From the NCBI GenBank assembly GCA_018287875.1, contig JAGVVL010000022.1, positions 1,178,001 to 1,242,000 on the forward strand: DNA of 64,000 nucleotides, given 5' to 3'. The stretch comes from Nigrospora sphaerica. Its lineage: Eukaryota > Ascomycota > Sordariomycetes > Amphisphaeriales > Apiosporaceae. Below are positions 11,104-22,430 of this stretch, one piece after another. The position numbers and the translations under genes were made by a program. Within the stretch, counting starts at the first letter, position 1, and each line of letters starts with the position of its first letter. Under the pieces are notes generated by a model that did no database searches, was not told the origin of the DNA, and saw only the letters and a list, made by a program, of their open reading frames with translations.

Positions 11104-12773
11104 ATGGCGTCTACGTCGACCTCCGCTGCCTCTTCGCCGCCGGGCCCTGCGCCGCTAGAGGTGATCATTGTTGGGGCCGGACTCAGCGGCCTTGCGACAG
11201 CCGTGGCTCTCGCCCAGTCTGGGTCCCGGGTCACCGTTTTCGAGGGGGCCAAGGAGCTAGCCGAAGTCAGTACATTCGGAGACGCCATGCCCGGGCAAAA
11301 CTGAGAGAGCCGGGGAGACTAACACGCAAGACACACGCGAAAACAGGTCGGCGCCGGCTTACAACTGACGCCTAACTGCACGCGCATCCTCCAGCGCCTT
11401 GGCCTGCCCGCCGCCTTCTGGGAAGCCGGGGCCGAGCCGGCCGCTCTCACGGTCCACCGGTATACGGGGAAGGTGCTGGCGCATGAGCCCGCCTTCGGAC
11501 CGAACATGCGCGCGCGCTACGGCTCCCCCTTCCTCGATATGCACCGCTGCGACCTGCAGCGGGCGCTGTGCGCGCGGGCGCAAGCCCTCGGCGTGCGCTT
11601 CCGGCTCGGCGAAAAGGTGGCCGACCTGACGCTGGACCGCGCGCGGCCCGCGGTGACGACGGCCGACGGCGAGACGGCCGAGGCGGACCTCTTAGTCGCG
11701 GCCGACGGGCTGTGGTCGCAGTGCCGCACCCACTTCCTGGGCCGCGACGACCCGCCGCGGCCGACGGGCGACCTGGCGTACCGCGTCGTGCTGCGCCTCG
11801 ACCAGATCACCGACCCGGAGCTGAGCCGGCGCGTCTCCGAGCCCACCTGCGACTTCTGGATCGGCCCCGGCTCCCATGCCGTCGGCTACTCGCTGCGCGG
11901 CGGCACCATGTACAATATCGTTCTGCTTGTGCCCGATGACCTCCCCGCCGGCGTGAGCCGCCAGCCCGGCTCTGTCGAGGAGATGAAGGCGCTGTTCAAG
12001 GACTGGGACCCCGTTCTGTCCCGCTTCCTTTCCCTCGTCGACACCGTCGATAAGTGGAAGCTCATGCACCGTATGTGTCCCCCCCCTCCCGGCCCGCGTG
12101 CGCGTAGTCTTCGGCTGACCGAACTTCGTAGTCGAGGAAATGTCGGCTTGGGTTAACCCACAGTCCAATCTCGTCTTTGTGTGAGTCTATCCCCCCCTTT
12201 CCCCCGCATCCAGCCGTTGTGTTGACGCATGCCAGGGGCGATGCCTGCCACCCCATGCTGCCGTACCTGGCCCAGGGGGCTAACTCGGCCATCGAGGACG
12301 GCGCTGTGCTGGGCGCCCTGCTGGGTCACGTCAGGTCGCCCGGCCAGATGCCCCACGCCCTGCGCCTGTACGAGAAGCTGCGGAAAGCCCGGGGCGAGGC
12401 CATCGTCCGCGAAACTTTCAAGCAGGTACGTTGCCATCCCATGCCCCCCTGTACATCAACATCCACTAAGGCTTTCCCGCGGCAGCGAGAGTCGTTTCAC
12501 ATGCCCGACGGCCCTGAGCAGGAGGCCCGCGACCGGCTGTTCCTGTCCCAGCTCGGCCAGGAGCTCAAGGGCCCGTTCCCGAGCCGCTGGACCTGCCCCG
12601 AGGTCCAGCCCTGGCTGTACGGCTACGACGCGTACGAGGAGGTGGCGACGGCAATGCGCGCGGAGCCCTTCCCCACGGAGCAAGAGAGCGCGCCACTCAA
12701 GGAATGGGGGTGGCTTTCGTGGCTGCAGGACTTGGTGCCCGTCCAGCTTGGGAAGACGGGCCTTACGGCGTAG
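11104..12773 (+). CDS. FAD-dependent monooxygenase (salicylate hydroxylase-like)
   Basis: Five exons (11104-11265, 11348-12070, 12132-12180, 12236-12425, 12486-12773) join in frame with GT-AG introns. Group A flavin monooxygenases hydroxylate aromatic rings, sometimes with decarboxylation, using NAD(P)H and O2. Motifs in order: the FAD dinucleotide fold VIIVGAGLSGLATAVALAQS, then the Arg region MHRCDLQRAL, the DG motif LVAADGLWSQCR, and the second FAD motif GDACHPMLPYLAQGANSAIE. About 475 residues, the usual length, with no membrane anchor. The frame is undamaged, unlike several neighbours. In this cluster it could act on benzoate or salicylate-type products released by the esterase; the substrate is inference. 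Confidence 0.92.
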
Positions 12774-13731
12774 TTCTAGCATACTATTTCGGTTAGTTCT
12801 CGAGGATGAGTTACGGCTGCAAGGACTCATCATAACCGTCGAAGGCCTCTGTAAAATAGTTCCAGTATTGTTTTGAAGCTTCGCCCTCTGTCAAGTTTTC
12901 TTGTCGTAGGTACTAGATCTAAAACGGCATATAACGAACATCACCGCCAGACACCACACTCTCATGGAAAGGAGACATGCCTGTGGGTTGCCGAAGTAGC
13001 AAGCAAACCAGCAGAGATTATGGACTTACCACAGCTACCGAATTGCCGAGTCCAGACTAATTGCTGTGACAAATTGCCTCGGAGGGATCACGGCGCACCA
13101 ATGATCCACGGCAAATGCAACAGTGGGCCACGCAGGACTAATAAGGATACGCGGTATTGGTGTGAAAGAATGAAGAACGGGATAGGATTAAGACGGTTGC
13201 TGGTGTAAGATTGATAGTCATGACCTCGGAACAATCTGAACATTCATCTCAACCTACGATGGATTTATACCGTAAGACCTTTTACATCGATGCCAGTACC
13301 TTATCATCTCTCTATGCTGTCAAGGAGTCCTTAAAATGGGGCGCCCTCGCCATTTTGAGACTGCCGTCCAGCCATATGATATAGTCGCTGTGAGCAACCT
13401 TGGAGCCAGCCCGTGCGTTCCGTCGGTCGCCGTCTTATGGCCACGGCGGACGTACGACTGCTTTTTTACGACGCTCACTACGGAGCTCCCATGTGCCCAC
13501 CTGTTCGCGGCAAAGCAATGCGCCTCAGCCGTGCGGGGCTTCCGGCAGCGTCGAGGGGGACGGCTTGTGCGTCGCGTCAATAGGCTCGAAATACAGCACG
13601 CGTAGCGGCGGTGGCCCATGAAGCTGGTGCTGGATGGTTCAATTATCCACGTAGTACAACTATAATACACGGCATTCCCAGCCTGGGGTTCCCGCGAGAT
13701 CTGCGAGGCATCGAGCCGCAGAGCATCCCCT
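12774..13731. other. Intergenic, no gene recognised
   Basis: Lies between the 3' ends of two convergent genes. Short ORFs at 13320-13670 overlap in three frames with no recognisable domain. No tRNA or repeat was found. Confidence 0.45.
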
Positions 13732-14862
13732 CTAGCGGATCAAGGACTGCAGGAAGTCGAAGCCCTCACGCTGCAGGTTCCACGTGGGCGAGCCGACTTG
13801 CATGCGGGCGGCGAAGGTGTGCTCCTCGCCGGGAATTTCGCGCATGTCGCAGACGACGCCGTGGTGGCGTAGGGCGGCGAGGAGGTCGCGGCTCAGGCGC
13901 GCGGGCACCATGGTGTCGGCGGCGCCGTGCACGATGAAGGTGGGCGGGAAGGCGGGGGTGATGTTGCGGAGGGGGTCGACGCGGTCCCAGGCGCGCGAGG
14001 GGAAGACGGCCTCCAGGACGCGGCCGCGCGCGATCTGCGTCAGGGCGTAGGCCTGGCGCGGGTCCGTGAAGTCGGGCGGGCCCGGCGCTGCCTGGCCCTC
14101 GAGTGAGATGCCGCCCGTGATGGGCATGGGGCGCTCGTCGAACACGCGGGCCAACAGCGCGGGGTCGAGGTCCGCCGGCAGCTTAGCCACCAGGTGTGGC
14201 AGCTCCTCGCTCCAGAAGGGGTCGTCGAAGTGGCAGGGCCCGTACATGTCGTAGATGCCGGCGACTGGCCGCGGGACCTCGAACCCCTACCCGCGGGTCA
14301 GCCACCCGATACACGCACCTACAGCCATGCCAACCGCTCCCCAGAAAAAAGGGGGGGCAGGGGTCTTGCTTACCAGACAAAGGGCCAGCGTACCGCCCGA
14401 CGAGGTGCCGAAGGCGAACACGTGGTAGAGGTCAAGACGCGGCCGCCGCTCACCGGCCTCGACGATGGCGGCCTCGAGCCCGCCGTCATGGATCCAGGCC
14501 AGGAGGTCGCGGCAGTCCGAGACGGGGCCGGCGAGCAGGTCGACCTGGGGGCAGAGCCGGTGGTTTGGCGCCACCACGACCCAGCCCCGGGCCAGGCAGT
14601 CGCGCACCTGGTCCGGGTTGACCATCTTGGCGGACCCAAGCATGAAGGCGCCCCCGTGGATGTTGATCACTGGGATCCCCCCGTTGTCTTAGCATGTCTC
14701 TCTTTTTTTCGGGGCGGGGGCGGGGGCGGGGAACGCCGGCATACAGATCGGGGAGCGTGCCTCCGGGGCGCCCGCGGCGGGGTCAGGCAGGTAGATGTCG
14801 ACGTCAATGTCCTGCCCCTCCACCGTCTTGTAAACGGCGCGAAAGGGGGAAGCGGGCGTCAT
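13732..14862 (-). CDS. Alpha/beta hydrolase fold-3 esterase (HSL-type)
   Basis: Three exons (14745-14862, 14374-14687, 13732-14286) join in frame from MTPASPFRAVYKTVEGQDID. The oxyanion-hole motif is VINIHGGAFMLG, the nucleophile elbow FGTSSGG (Ser), the acid HGAADTMVP (Asp) and the catalytic His EIPGEEHTF, a complete serine-hydrolase triad of the hormone-sensitive-lipase family. About 328 residues with no signal peptide, so probably intracellular. Convergent with the monooxygenase and divergent from the cupin gene. Quercetinase action on flavonols yields a depside ester, and an esterase would split such a product; that link is inference from gene context. Carboxylesterases of this family are broad, so the substrate cannot be read from sequence. 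Confidence 0.9.
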
Positions 14863-15346
14863 GGTGTCGGCGGTCGAGGCTTTCCGGGGTAGGCGATGGC
14901 AGGTGGCGCAGCCTGCTGGCGAGGGGGTTGCCAGGGAACGGTGGCACGCGGAATATAGGTACACACTGGTAGGCTCAGCCGAGGCCTCTCGGAGCCGCAT
15001 GTACGACTAGTTCCGGGACTTTCGGTGGGGGGATTTGTGGATCGGGAATTCCGATGGCGAGATTCAGCGGGACGGGAATTCCTCGCCATCGGTCGTGACC
15101 CCACCCTGCAGGCACATCCGAGTCGCGCATCCAAGTCAAGCTTGGCCTCGCCAAGGAAGAATGCGGGGACGTTGGGGTTGCCTATGAAAAGCGAGGGGCG
15201 ACACATCGCCGGCTTTCTGCACAAGACCACGCACACAGACATACCGACACCCACACGTCACTCGGCCTCGATTCTTCGCCTCCCACTCTCCACCAGCATC
15301 CCAACCCCCTTTTCCAAGCCACCGCGGGTCTCGGTGCGCCGCTACG
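14863..15346. promoter_or_regulatory. Divergent promoter region, esterase / bicupin
   Basis: 484 bp between divergent start codons of two genes likely to act in sequence. CT-rich stretches precede the bicupin start. No operator was identified. Confidence 0.45.
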
Positions 15347-16470
15347 ATGAGCCTTCCCGTAACGACGACGCCGCCGGCGGCGCGGACGTCCTACATCCTC
15401 GACCAGCTGGCCGGCGAGCGCGTGACGATCCCCGGCAGCAAGGGCGTCTTCCGCATCCTGGCTTCGTCCAAGCAGACCAATGGCGGCATCGCCGTCTTCA
15501 CAAGCGGCGCCGTGCTGTCCGACGCGCCCGGCTTTCACTGGCACGAGGAGGCCCACGACATCTTCCTCGTGACTAAGGGCTTCCTGAAGCTGTGGAACGG
15601 CGACAAGTGCCGGATCCTCGGCCCCGGCGACTTCGCCTACGTCCCGCCCGTAAAGCCACCCCCTTGGCCCCCTCACCGAATGGTCCCCGTGCTCACGACA
15701 TGACTCCAGAAAGTGATCCACAACCCGGAAATGCTGGGCCCGCACACCGAGACCTTTGGACTCGTGGCGCCGGGGGACTGGGTCGACTTCTTCCGTTACG
15801 TTGGCGAGGCGTACGCGGGCGTGCTCGTGCCCGCCGATGACAACCGTGACATCCGGGCGGGGCTGATGCAGAAGATGATGGCGGCCAAGGACCGCTTCGA
15901 CGTGCACTTTGAGCGGAACTACCAGCCGGCGGCGGTGGGCGAGTGGGAGGCCGATGAGAACCAGCTCCCGGAGCCGGGCCGCCCCTTCTTCCTGCGGGCC
16001 AACACGGGCCCGCGCTGGCTGCTGGGTGGCCTCATGTCCCGGCCCTTCATCCTGGCCGCCCAGTGCGCCGGCAAGTTCGCCATCTCCAGCCTCGAGGCGT
16101 CCCGCGAGCACGCCCGCCCGCCGCTGGCGCGCTGGCTGACCTTCGCAGCCGTCGACCACTGCCTCTGCGTGCAGGAGGGCCTGCTGCGCGTCCGTGTCCG
16201 CCGCTCCGGCGAGACGGGAGTCGAGGCCTGGGATGAGGTCCGCGAGGGCCAGACCGTCTTCCTCGCGGCCGGCGAGGCCTTCACCCTCGACTTCGCGAGC
16301 CGCTACGTCCGCGTCTGGTCCTTCACCAACGGCCGCGGGCTTGAGGAGTTGATCAAAGCCGCCGGGGCCCCTGCGAGAGCTTCATCCTGCCGGACGTACC
16401 GCCGGACTGGGAGGAAGCCAAGTTCTTGGAGGTTTGTAAGGCGATGGGTGTGGAGGTAGCAGATCTATGA
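15347..16470 (+). CDS. Quercetin 2,3-dioxygenase-like bicupin, C-terminal frameshift
   Basis: Two exons (15347-15649 and 15710 onward). The family opens the flavonol ring with O2, releasing CO and a depside. The first cupin has GFHWHEEAHDIFLVTKG and PGDFAYVPP then KVIHN across the intron: His-x-His and the last His are present, and the usual Glu position is Asp. The second cupin shows HCLCVQEGLLRVRVRR and GQTVFLAAGEAFTLDF but lacks His-x-His, as is common in fungal members. At about 16365 the frame shifts at a GGGG run; the other frame then reads CESFILPDVPPDWEEAKF and ends at 16470, a normal-looking C-terminus, so a sequencing error is likely. About 350 residues. Confidence 0.85.
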
Positions 16471-17100
16471 ATAAAAGCCCGTGGCTGCTGATATTGTACA
16501 AGTGAATTATGTTTGGCTTGAACGCTAGATTCGTAACAGTGAACTGTTGACGGCATTCAATTACTCGATGAGCCTCTCCAACTGTACGCGGCAAGACCTT
16601 ATCATGACTACCAACCACACGGCTCGCATCTGTGCTGCACGTCTTTTCCCCGGTCGGGATAGCGAACTCGGCCGTGTGATGCGCTGTGGCGGTGAGCAGG
16701 AGAGCCACACCACGCTTTAGCTCCTTCTACCAATCTGCTACACCCACTTCAGTTGAATCATGATCCCGTGGCGTTGGCTATGTGATTTACTTCCGGGCGA
16801 AGTACGAGGCCACATTCCCGAGGGCGGTTGCTACGAGGAGTACAGGTACGCGAAGGGAGGATAGCAGTGGTGATAGATAGTGCGGCCTTGTTCGGCGCGA
16901 CATATTTACACATGGAGGCAAAGGGGGCCAAACTGTCAAAATCGTGCAACTAAGTTCGAGGACCCCCATTTGGCCCCCCCACATTTGGCCCCCTAAAATA
17001 TTCACCGCCATCCCAGCCACCCAAATTAATATCTTCTATTTCTTCGCCAATTTTACTTCGAATTAGCTATAATCTGACTTAGAAGTGTAACAAATAAAGA
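16471..17100. other. Intergenic, left flank of pogo relic
   Basis: GC content falls sharply here relative to the catabolic cluster. The region with repeated TTTGGCCCCC strings (about 16920-17000) could be the left end of the transposon, but I could not find the matching right terminus. Confidence 0.35.
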
Positions 17101-18440
17101 TGAAGCCATATAACGAACAAGATCTACAAGGTGCTCTCGATGCCGTCGCTAGTGGAGCTTCAATCCATCAATTCGCTCAAGAATATGGGATACCAAGGTC
17201 GACACTTCGGAACCGAATTAAAGGGCATCAACGCAGGTCAGAAGCCTTCGCATACCAGCAGAGGCTTAGACCAGTCCAGGAAGAGCTACTTACGACTTGG
17301 ATCCTAACCCAAGCTGCCCTAGGGCTTCCACCTTCACACGCCCAAGTTAAGGAGTTCGCCGAACGTATCCTCCGGGCTCAAGGCGACAGCGAACCACTCG
17401 GAAAGAGGTGGCTACAGGTCTTCCTACGCAGGAACCCAGCTATACAGGTCCAGAAAAGCCGGTCTATCGACTCGCAGCGTGTTAATGGTGCCTCAGTCGA
17501 GGTAATTCGCTCATGGTTCCGATATCTTCAGCTACCGGAGATCCAGAAGGTGAAGCCGGCTAACCGCTACAACATGGATAAAGCAGGACTCCTAGAAGGT
17601 GCTGGATCGAACGGTCTAGTACTTGGAGGTTCAGAAAAATGCTCAGTCCGAAAGAAACAGCCTGGTTCTTGTACTTGGACCTCCTTCGTTGAATGCATCT
17701 CCGCTCAAGGCCATGCCCTTCCCCCTTAGTCATTTTTAAGGGCAAGACAGTTCAACAGCAATGGTTTCCGCTCGATTTAAGCCAGTTCAAAGGCTGGCAG
17801 TTCACTGTAATTGAAAACGGATGGATTACAGACCAAACAGCGCTCGAGTAGCTCGAGAAAGTCTTTATCCCGAATACCGCCCCCAAGGACCCTTCCGAGC
17901 ACCGCCTACTCGTTATGGACGGCCATGGCAGCCACACAACCACTGATTTTATGTTCCAATGCTTCTCGCATAGGATATATCTTCTTTTCTTGCCTCCTCA
18001 TACCTCTCACGTCCTTCAACCTCTCGATCCAGCCGTTTTCAGTTCTTTAAAATCGGCGTACCGGAAAGAGCTCGGATTTCTAACTCAATTAACGGACTCA
18101 ACGGTAGTTGGCAAGCGAAATTTCCTTGCCTGCTATCAGAAGGCTCGTTTAGCCGGGCTTACTAGCCAGAATATCCGGAATGGGTGGAAAGCAGCCGGTC
18201 TTTGGCCGGTGAGTATAGCGAAGCTGCTTCTAAACCGGAATCTGATTCAAAATACACACCAAACAACACCCGATACAACATGGCCTAAATAGGTCGCTAG
18301 GTGTAAGAATAATAATAATAATAATAACACCCGATACAATCGAAAAACATTTTCGAAACCGACCCCACACAGCGATAACTTCGCAACCACGACTCTATAA
18401 GCTACCAGATAGCCCGGAAACTGTTCCTAGGGCTTCATTT
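17101..18440 (+). pseudogene. Pogo/Fot1-like transposase relic
   Basis: Cut-and-paste DDE transposase. The N-terminal psq-type helix-turn-helix reads MKPYNEQDLQGALDAVASGA and EYGIPRSTLRNRIKGH. A CENP-B-type region follows (LPPSHAQVKEFAERIL). The DDE core shows YNMDKAGL (usually MDETG), LLVMDGHGSHTT and LPPHTSHVLQPLDPAVF. Damage: one base lost in a C run near 17725 shifts the frame before VIFKGKTVQQQWFPLDL, a TAG occurs at about 17848 (ALE*LEKVF), and a 47-bp LINE tail is inserted at 18279. After the insert the frame continues as TIEKHFRNRPHTAITSQPRL. Not functional as written. The right terminal repeat was not found and appears replaced by the adjoining LINE. Confidence 0.88.
18279..18325 (+). 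mobile_element. 47-bp LINE 3' tail insertion with 14-bp target-site duplication
   Basis: CATGGCCTAAATAGGTCGCT... ending in an AAT repeat is the last part of the LINE 3' end found at 2720-3149 and 44631-44741. AACACCCGATACAA stands on both sides (18265-18278 and 18326-18339). Removing the insert and one copy restores the transposase frame. Confidence 0.92.
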
Positions 18441-18491
18441 AGCCTAGAAATGGTCGATTCACCACCCTCGAGGCAAAGCGCGGGTGGTGGG

Positions 18492-20560
18492 AGCCGCCAT
18501 AGGCCCGCCCCACCCCCGAGCCGTCACCTCCGGACTCAAGAACACCATCGCCAAGCAGCAACACGGCACCCGGACGCAGTCCAGAGGCCATTCGCAGCAC
18601 CGTAAACAGCCTCAGACGCTTCTTAGCTGGTGATTCCGACGTTGCGACCTTGGTCGCAGCTGTACAAGCCGCCATCCCGGTCCTAGAGGCGGCAGCTAAG
18701 GAACCAGATAGCCAGACTAGCATCGAGAGACGCATCGATGCCATCGAGAACACGCTTCAGGCTATCCATAAGGATATTGTCGCACTGAAGGAGGCGTGGG
18801 AAGCGAAAGGTTCAAGGTTATCCATTAGAAAGGACAAAAGAAAGTGCCAGAGATGGCAGACTATATACTCGTAGCTGGGGACCGCTCCCCACATGCTCCA
18901 TAGGACCTACTGCAGGTACCAGTAGCTCCTCACGTGGTCTCAGGGGCGAAACTAGTGATAGCCTCATATTGCCACAGATATCAAGGCCCCTAAAACATAC
19001 GCTGCTACTGCCACCGCCATAACCGCCGCTCCCTCACATAGAACCCCTCAGATAGCTAAGGTGCTTCCTCCCCGTCAGGAACGAGAGATCACCGTCAAGG
19101 CCACAGAGACAGAAGGACGCACCTACGCAGAGATCGTTCGCAAGGTTAACGCCGCCGCAGGGAGAGAGGTGTTACGACCCCAAGAACCTAAGCCAAGAAA
19201 AGTGGCTAGGGCAACGCACCAGCCACTCTAGCATCCCACCAGCCACGAAGGGACCAGTCAAGGGAATGTCCCCAGGAACAAACAGAGGAACAACACCAAA
19301 GGAAAAGACAGTTCCGGATTGGGAACCAGGGGTCACGTGACGCAATATGAGCGATATGTGGTCACCAAACATATTCCACATATCGACCCCTGTCGCTTAC
19401 CCATCCGATATGTTAGGATATGTGGGATCACAACATATCCAACATATCCAAGTGAGGGAATGACTTGGTATATAAGTCAGAAAGGATTTCCTAGTTAAAC
19501 AGTCATTACCTCAGTGATCTATCTAAGCATCTATCTCGCCTATAGATGGGAGTAATCTCCTAACGACCTATTGTGAAGTTCAGACCAGCTACCCAGTCAA
19601 GCACCCTCGGTTATCAGTTACCCTACGACCAGTGTTCAAGCTAGACAGACGCTCTCTGTCCCTGATTGTACAAACTCTACGTCACGCAGTACTTGGGTAT
19701 AGCGTTCGTTACAAGAGGCAGCAGTAGCAGCACGCAAACTCCCTAGCGGAGACTACGCCATCACATGCAAGACAGCGGCGGAGAAACAAGCCCTAGAAGC
19801 CGACCTAGACTGGACCGCCGAGGCCTTCGGGGAGAGTGCCTCCATCCAGAAGAGAAAGATCCTAGTAGTGGCCCACGGTATCAACAAGGAAGCCATAGAG
19901 GTGAGCCAGGGGCAGCTAGGAGCCCAACTCCGAAACCAGCCCGGCGGCCCCATCGATGTCCTAGAAGCGAAGCTCCCTCGCAACGCCAAGACGTCGTCTA
20001 GGAAGGTCACAACTCTATATATCGCAGTCGCCACGGTCCAACAAGCAGAACAACTATGCCGAGACGGCCTCATCTGGCAGTATGGCTATTATCCATGCGA
20101 GCCTTTCGCTGAAGGAGCGCAGCTTAAGCAGTGTTACCGCTGCTATCGATATGGACACATTGCCCGAGTCTGCCGCCACGCACGACGATGCGGGCTCTGC
20201 TCCTCGATTAAACACGAGGAAAAAGAATGCCCAGAAACGGAGAATCAGAGCCGATATTGCTGTCCAGCATGCCGAGGACCACACACTGCGTGGTCTAAGG
20301 AGTGTCCAGTCCGCCAAGAGCAGGTCCAGATCGCTAAGGCTGCTTATGTCACGAGACCGAAGGGATTCGCACTGCCCTCACAAGAACCCCTTAAGCCAGC
20401 AGCCGAAGATTGGCAGACAGTACAGCCGCGGAAGGGTCGAGCAACCAGCTGCCGTACTAGAAGCACTGGCAGAGCCCGCAGCAGAGCCCACGAAGAGACA
20501 GACGACATGGACATCGAAACGCCGGAGTCAACACTGGATAGCATCCACGCTCGACCATGA
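18492..20560 (+). mobile_element. Tad-like LINE ORF1 (gag-like), interrupted by a solo LTR
   Basis: The frame runs through a Pro/Ser-rich start, a coiled coil (TSIERRIDAIENTLQAIHKDI), EREITVKATETEGRTYAEI and, after the LTR at 19170-19713, ARKLPSGDYAITCKTAAEK, IQKRKILVVAHGINKEAIE, then Cys/His zinc knuckles CYRCYRYGHIARVC and CPACRGPHTAWSKECP. ORF1 proteins bind the element RNA. A second copy of the middle part is on the minus strand at 25878-26490. The exact start is unclear because no good ATG is in frame upstream of the coiled coil. Confidence 0.85.
19170..19713 (+). mobile_element. Solo LTR (544 bp) with AGAGG target-site duplication
   Basis: Begins TGTTACGACCCCAAG, ends GCGTTCGTTACA (inverted TGT/ACA ends), and is flanked by AGAGG at 19165-19169 and 19714-19718. 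It contains GACTTGGTATATAAGTC, a TATA-like core promoter, on the plus strand. The same LTR family is present at 27588-28133 and, in part, at 26490-26940. Deleting it with one AGAGG restores LINE ORF1. Confidence 0.93.
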
Positions 20561-22430
20561 CAGCGCTAAGGATCCTACACTGGAACACGCAGAAAAGCAA
20601 GAAAGCACAGATCCCGGTAGTCGATGCCATCTCCGAAGAGTACGACGTCCTAGCTATCCAAGAGCCCTGGCGAAACCCACATATACCGACCACCTACTGC
20701 CCGAGATCCTCTCCGTACTACCTCATATACGCTGCTAAGGGAGGCAGAGCATGCATTTACATCAACAAGAAGTACTCCCCAACGCAGTGGACATACAAGG
20801 CGCAGCCAGATAAGTGTCGTATCACAATCCAACTACCAGACGGTCCTATAACGGTTGTCTGCATATACTCGCCTCCCCTGGGTCCACCAGCAGATCGGAC
20901 CTGCCCGCTATCGAAGCCCTCTATGCCGAACCCCAGCTAAGACGAACAGTCATCGTGGGAAACTTCAACGTCCACCACCCCGTCTGGGGAGGATACAACG
21001 TCCGACCCCATAATGCAGCTAACAAGCTGCTCCATCTAACAGAATCCTGGAGACTCCAGCTGATCACCCCCTGTAACACCGACATGGACTCGAAGAGGGT
21101 GCATGGACTCCACGATCGACTTAGCGTGGGTCACGGACGATCTCCGAGCTGCCTACGACGGGTATGCCCCATTTGCTGGATCCGATCACCTCCCTAGGTG
21201 ATACGCGTGGCTGGACCCCGTACAGACCGTCAAGACAGGCCACGACGCAGCTGGAAAACAGCTGACTATAACCAGGCGAAGGCAGAGGCGGCACACCTAC
21301 CACAGCCAGGGCGACTCGAGACACCAGAAGAAATCGATAGCTACACCGAAACATTAACTAAGGAATTAACTCGGATAGCCGACCTAGTTGCCCCCTCCGC
21401 TACTCTAAAGGGAGAGGTAAAGCCTGGTGGAACCGCGAGACAGAAGAAGCTATAGAAAAGGAGCGACGAGCCCAGCGGACATGGCTTTCCGATAGGACGG
21501 ACGCAGCTTGGCGAGCCCTCCGTCAGTCAACTCTCTTAAAGAAGAAAGCAATCCGAGAAGCCAAGACGGCGTCCTGGATACATATGCTCCACGAGGCGTC
21601 TAGCCAGCCAGCTGGCGTCTGGAATATTGCGAGATGGGCAAGAACGGAAGGAGCAGCACCGCCGTTACCCCCGGCAGTCCCTACACTCTACACACCGCGT
21701 GGCGAAGCAACGACCCATAAGGAGAAAACAGAGGCCTTCCGTGAGAGGTTCTATCCACTCCCTAAGGCTACGTACACTGGCCTCCGAACAACGAACCGGC
21801 TCGCAGCGCCTCTCAATATAGACGGCAAGGTGACAGCAGAACAAGTCCAAGACGTCCTTACCAAGGCAGGCCAGTGGAAAGCACCTGGACCAGACCAGCT
21901 TCCGAACGGATTCCTTAAACGCCTAGGAAAGCCCCTCTTCCAGGCCTTGGCCTCCCTAGCGGAAGCGTGCTGGCATATAGGATACTATCCAAGAGCGTTC
22001 CGCAAAGCAGTCACCGTTATTCTCCGGAAGCCAGGAAAGCAGCCAAACGAGTACCACCAAGCCGGCGGATGGAGACCTATCGCGCTGCTTAACACTATAG
22101 GAAAGCGATCGAGAGCCTACTAGCGCAACGGCTAGCTAGCTTTGCCGAAGAGAATGGACTGCTCCCGGACGAACAGATGGGCAACCGGAAAGGCCGCTCT
22201 ACGGAAACGGCCTTGCGGTTACTAACGGACCTAGTCCGCACAGCCTGGAAACATGGAGGCGCAGCAACTCTTCTATCGCTGGATATCTCAGGCGCTTTCG
22301 ACTCCGTCGAACATGGAAGGCTCCTCGCTAACCTGCGAGCGCTGAGGGTCCCTCGAATCACACCTCGGAATGATGAAGTCACAAATACGAGGCCGAAACA
22401 CGGTCATATCCACCGGCTTTACTGAATCCA
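20557..22430 (+). pseudogene. Tad-like LINE ORF2 (endonuclease-reverse transcriptase), frameshifted and truncated
   Basis: Starts MTALRILHWNTQKSKKAQIP with the APE-type endonuclease (LAIQEPWRNPH, VIVGNFNVHHPVWGGYN), overlapping the ORF1 end by 4 bp. The reverse transcriptase part includes APGPDQLPNGFLKRL, GWRPIALLNTIGK, QMGNRKGRSTETAL and LLSLDISGAFDSVEHGRL (motif A Asp). Frame changes occur near 20880, 21100-21200, 21420 and 22105. The sequence stops being recognisable at about 22430, before the YxDD motif and RNase H, so the element is dead. The ORF2 C-terminus seen at 2720 belongs to another copy. Confidence 0.88.

Noticed and set aside
15182..16159. 325-codon minus-strand ORF opposite the bicupin gene
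   Set aside because: Shadow frame in GC-rich DNA; the plus strand has cupin motifs and a correct intron.
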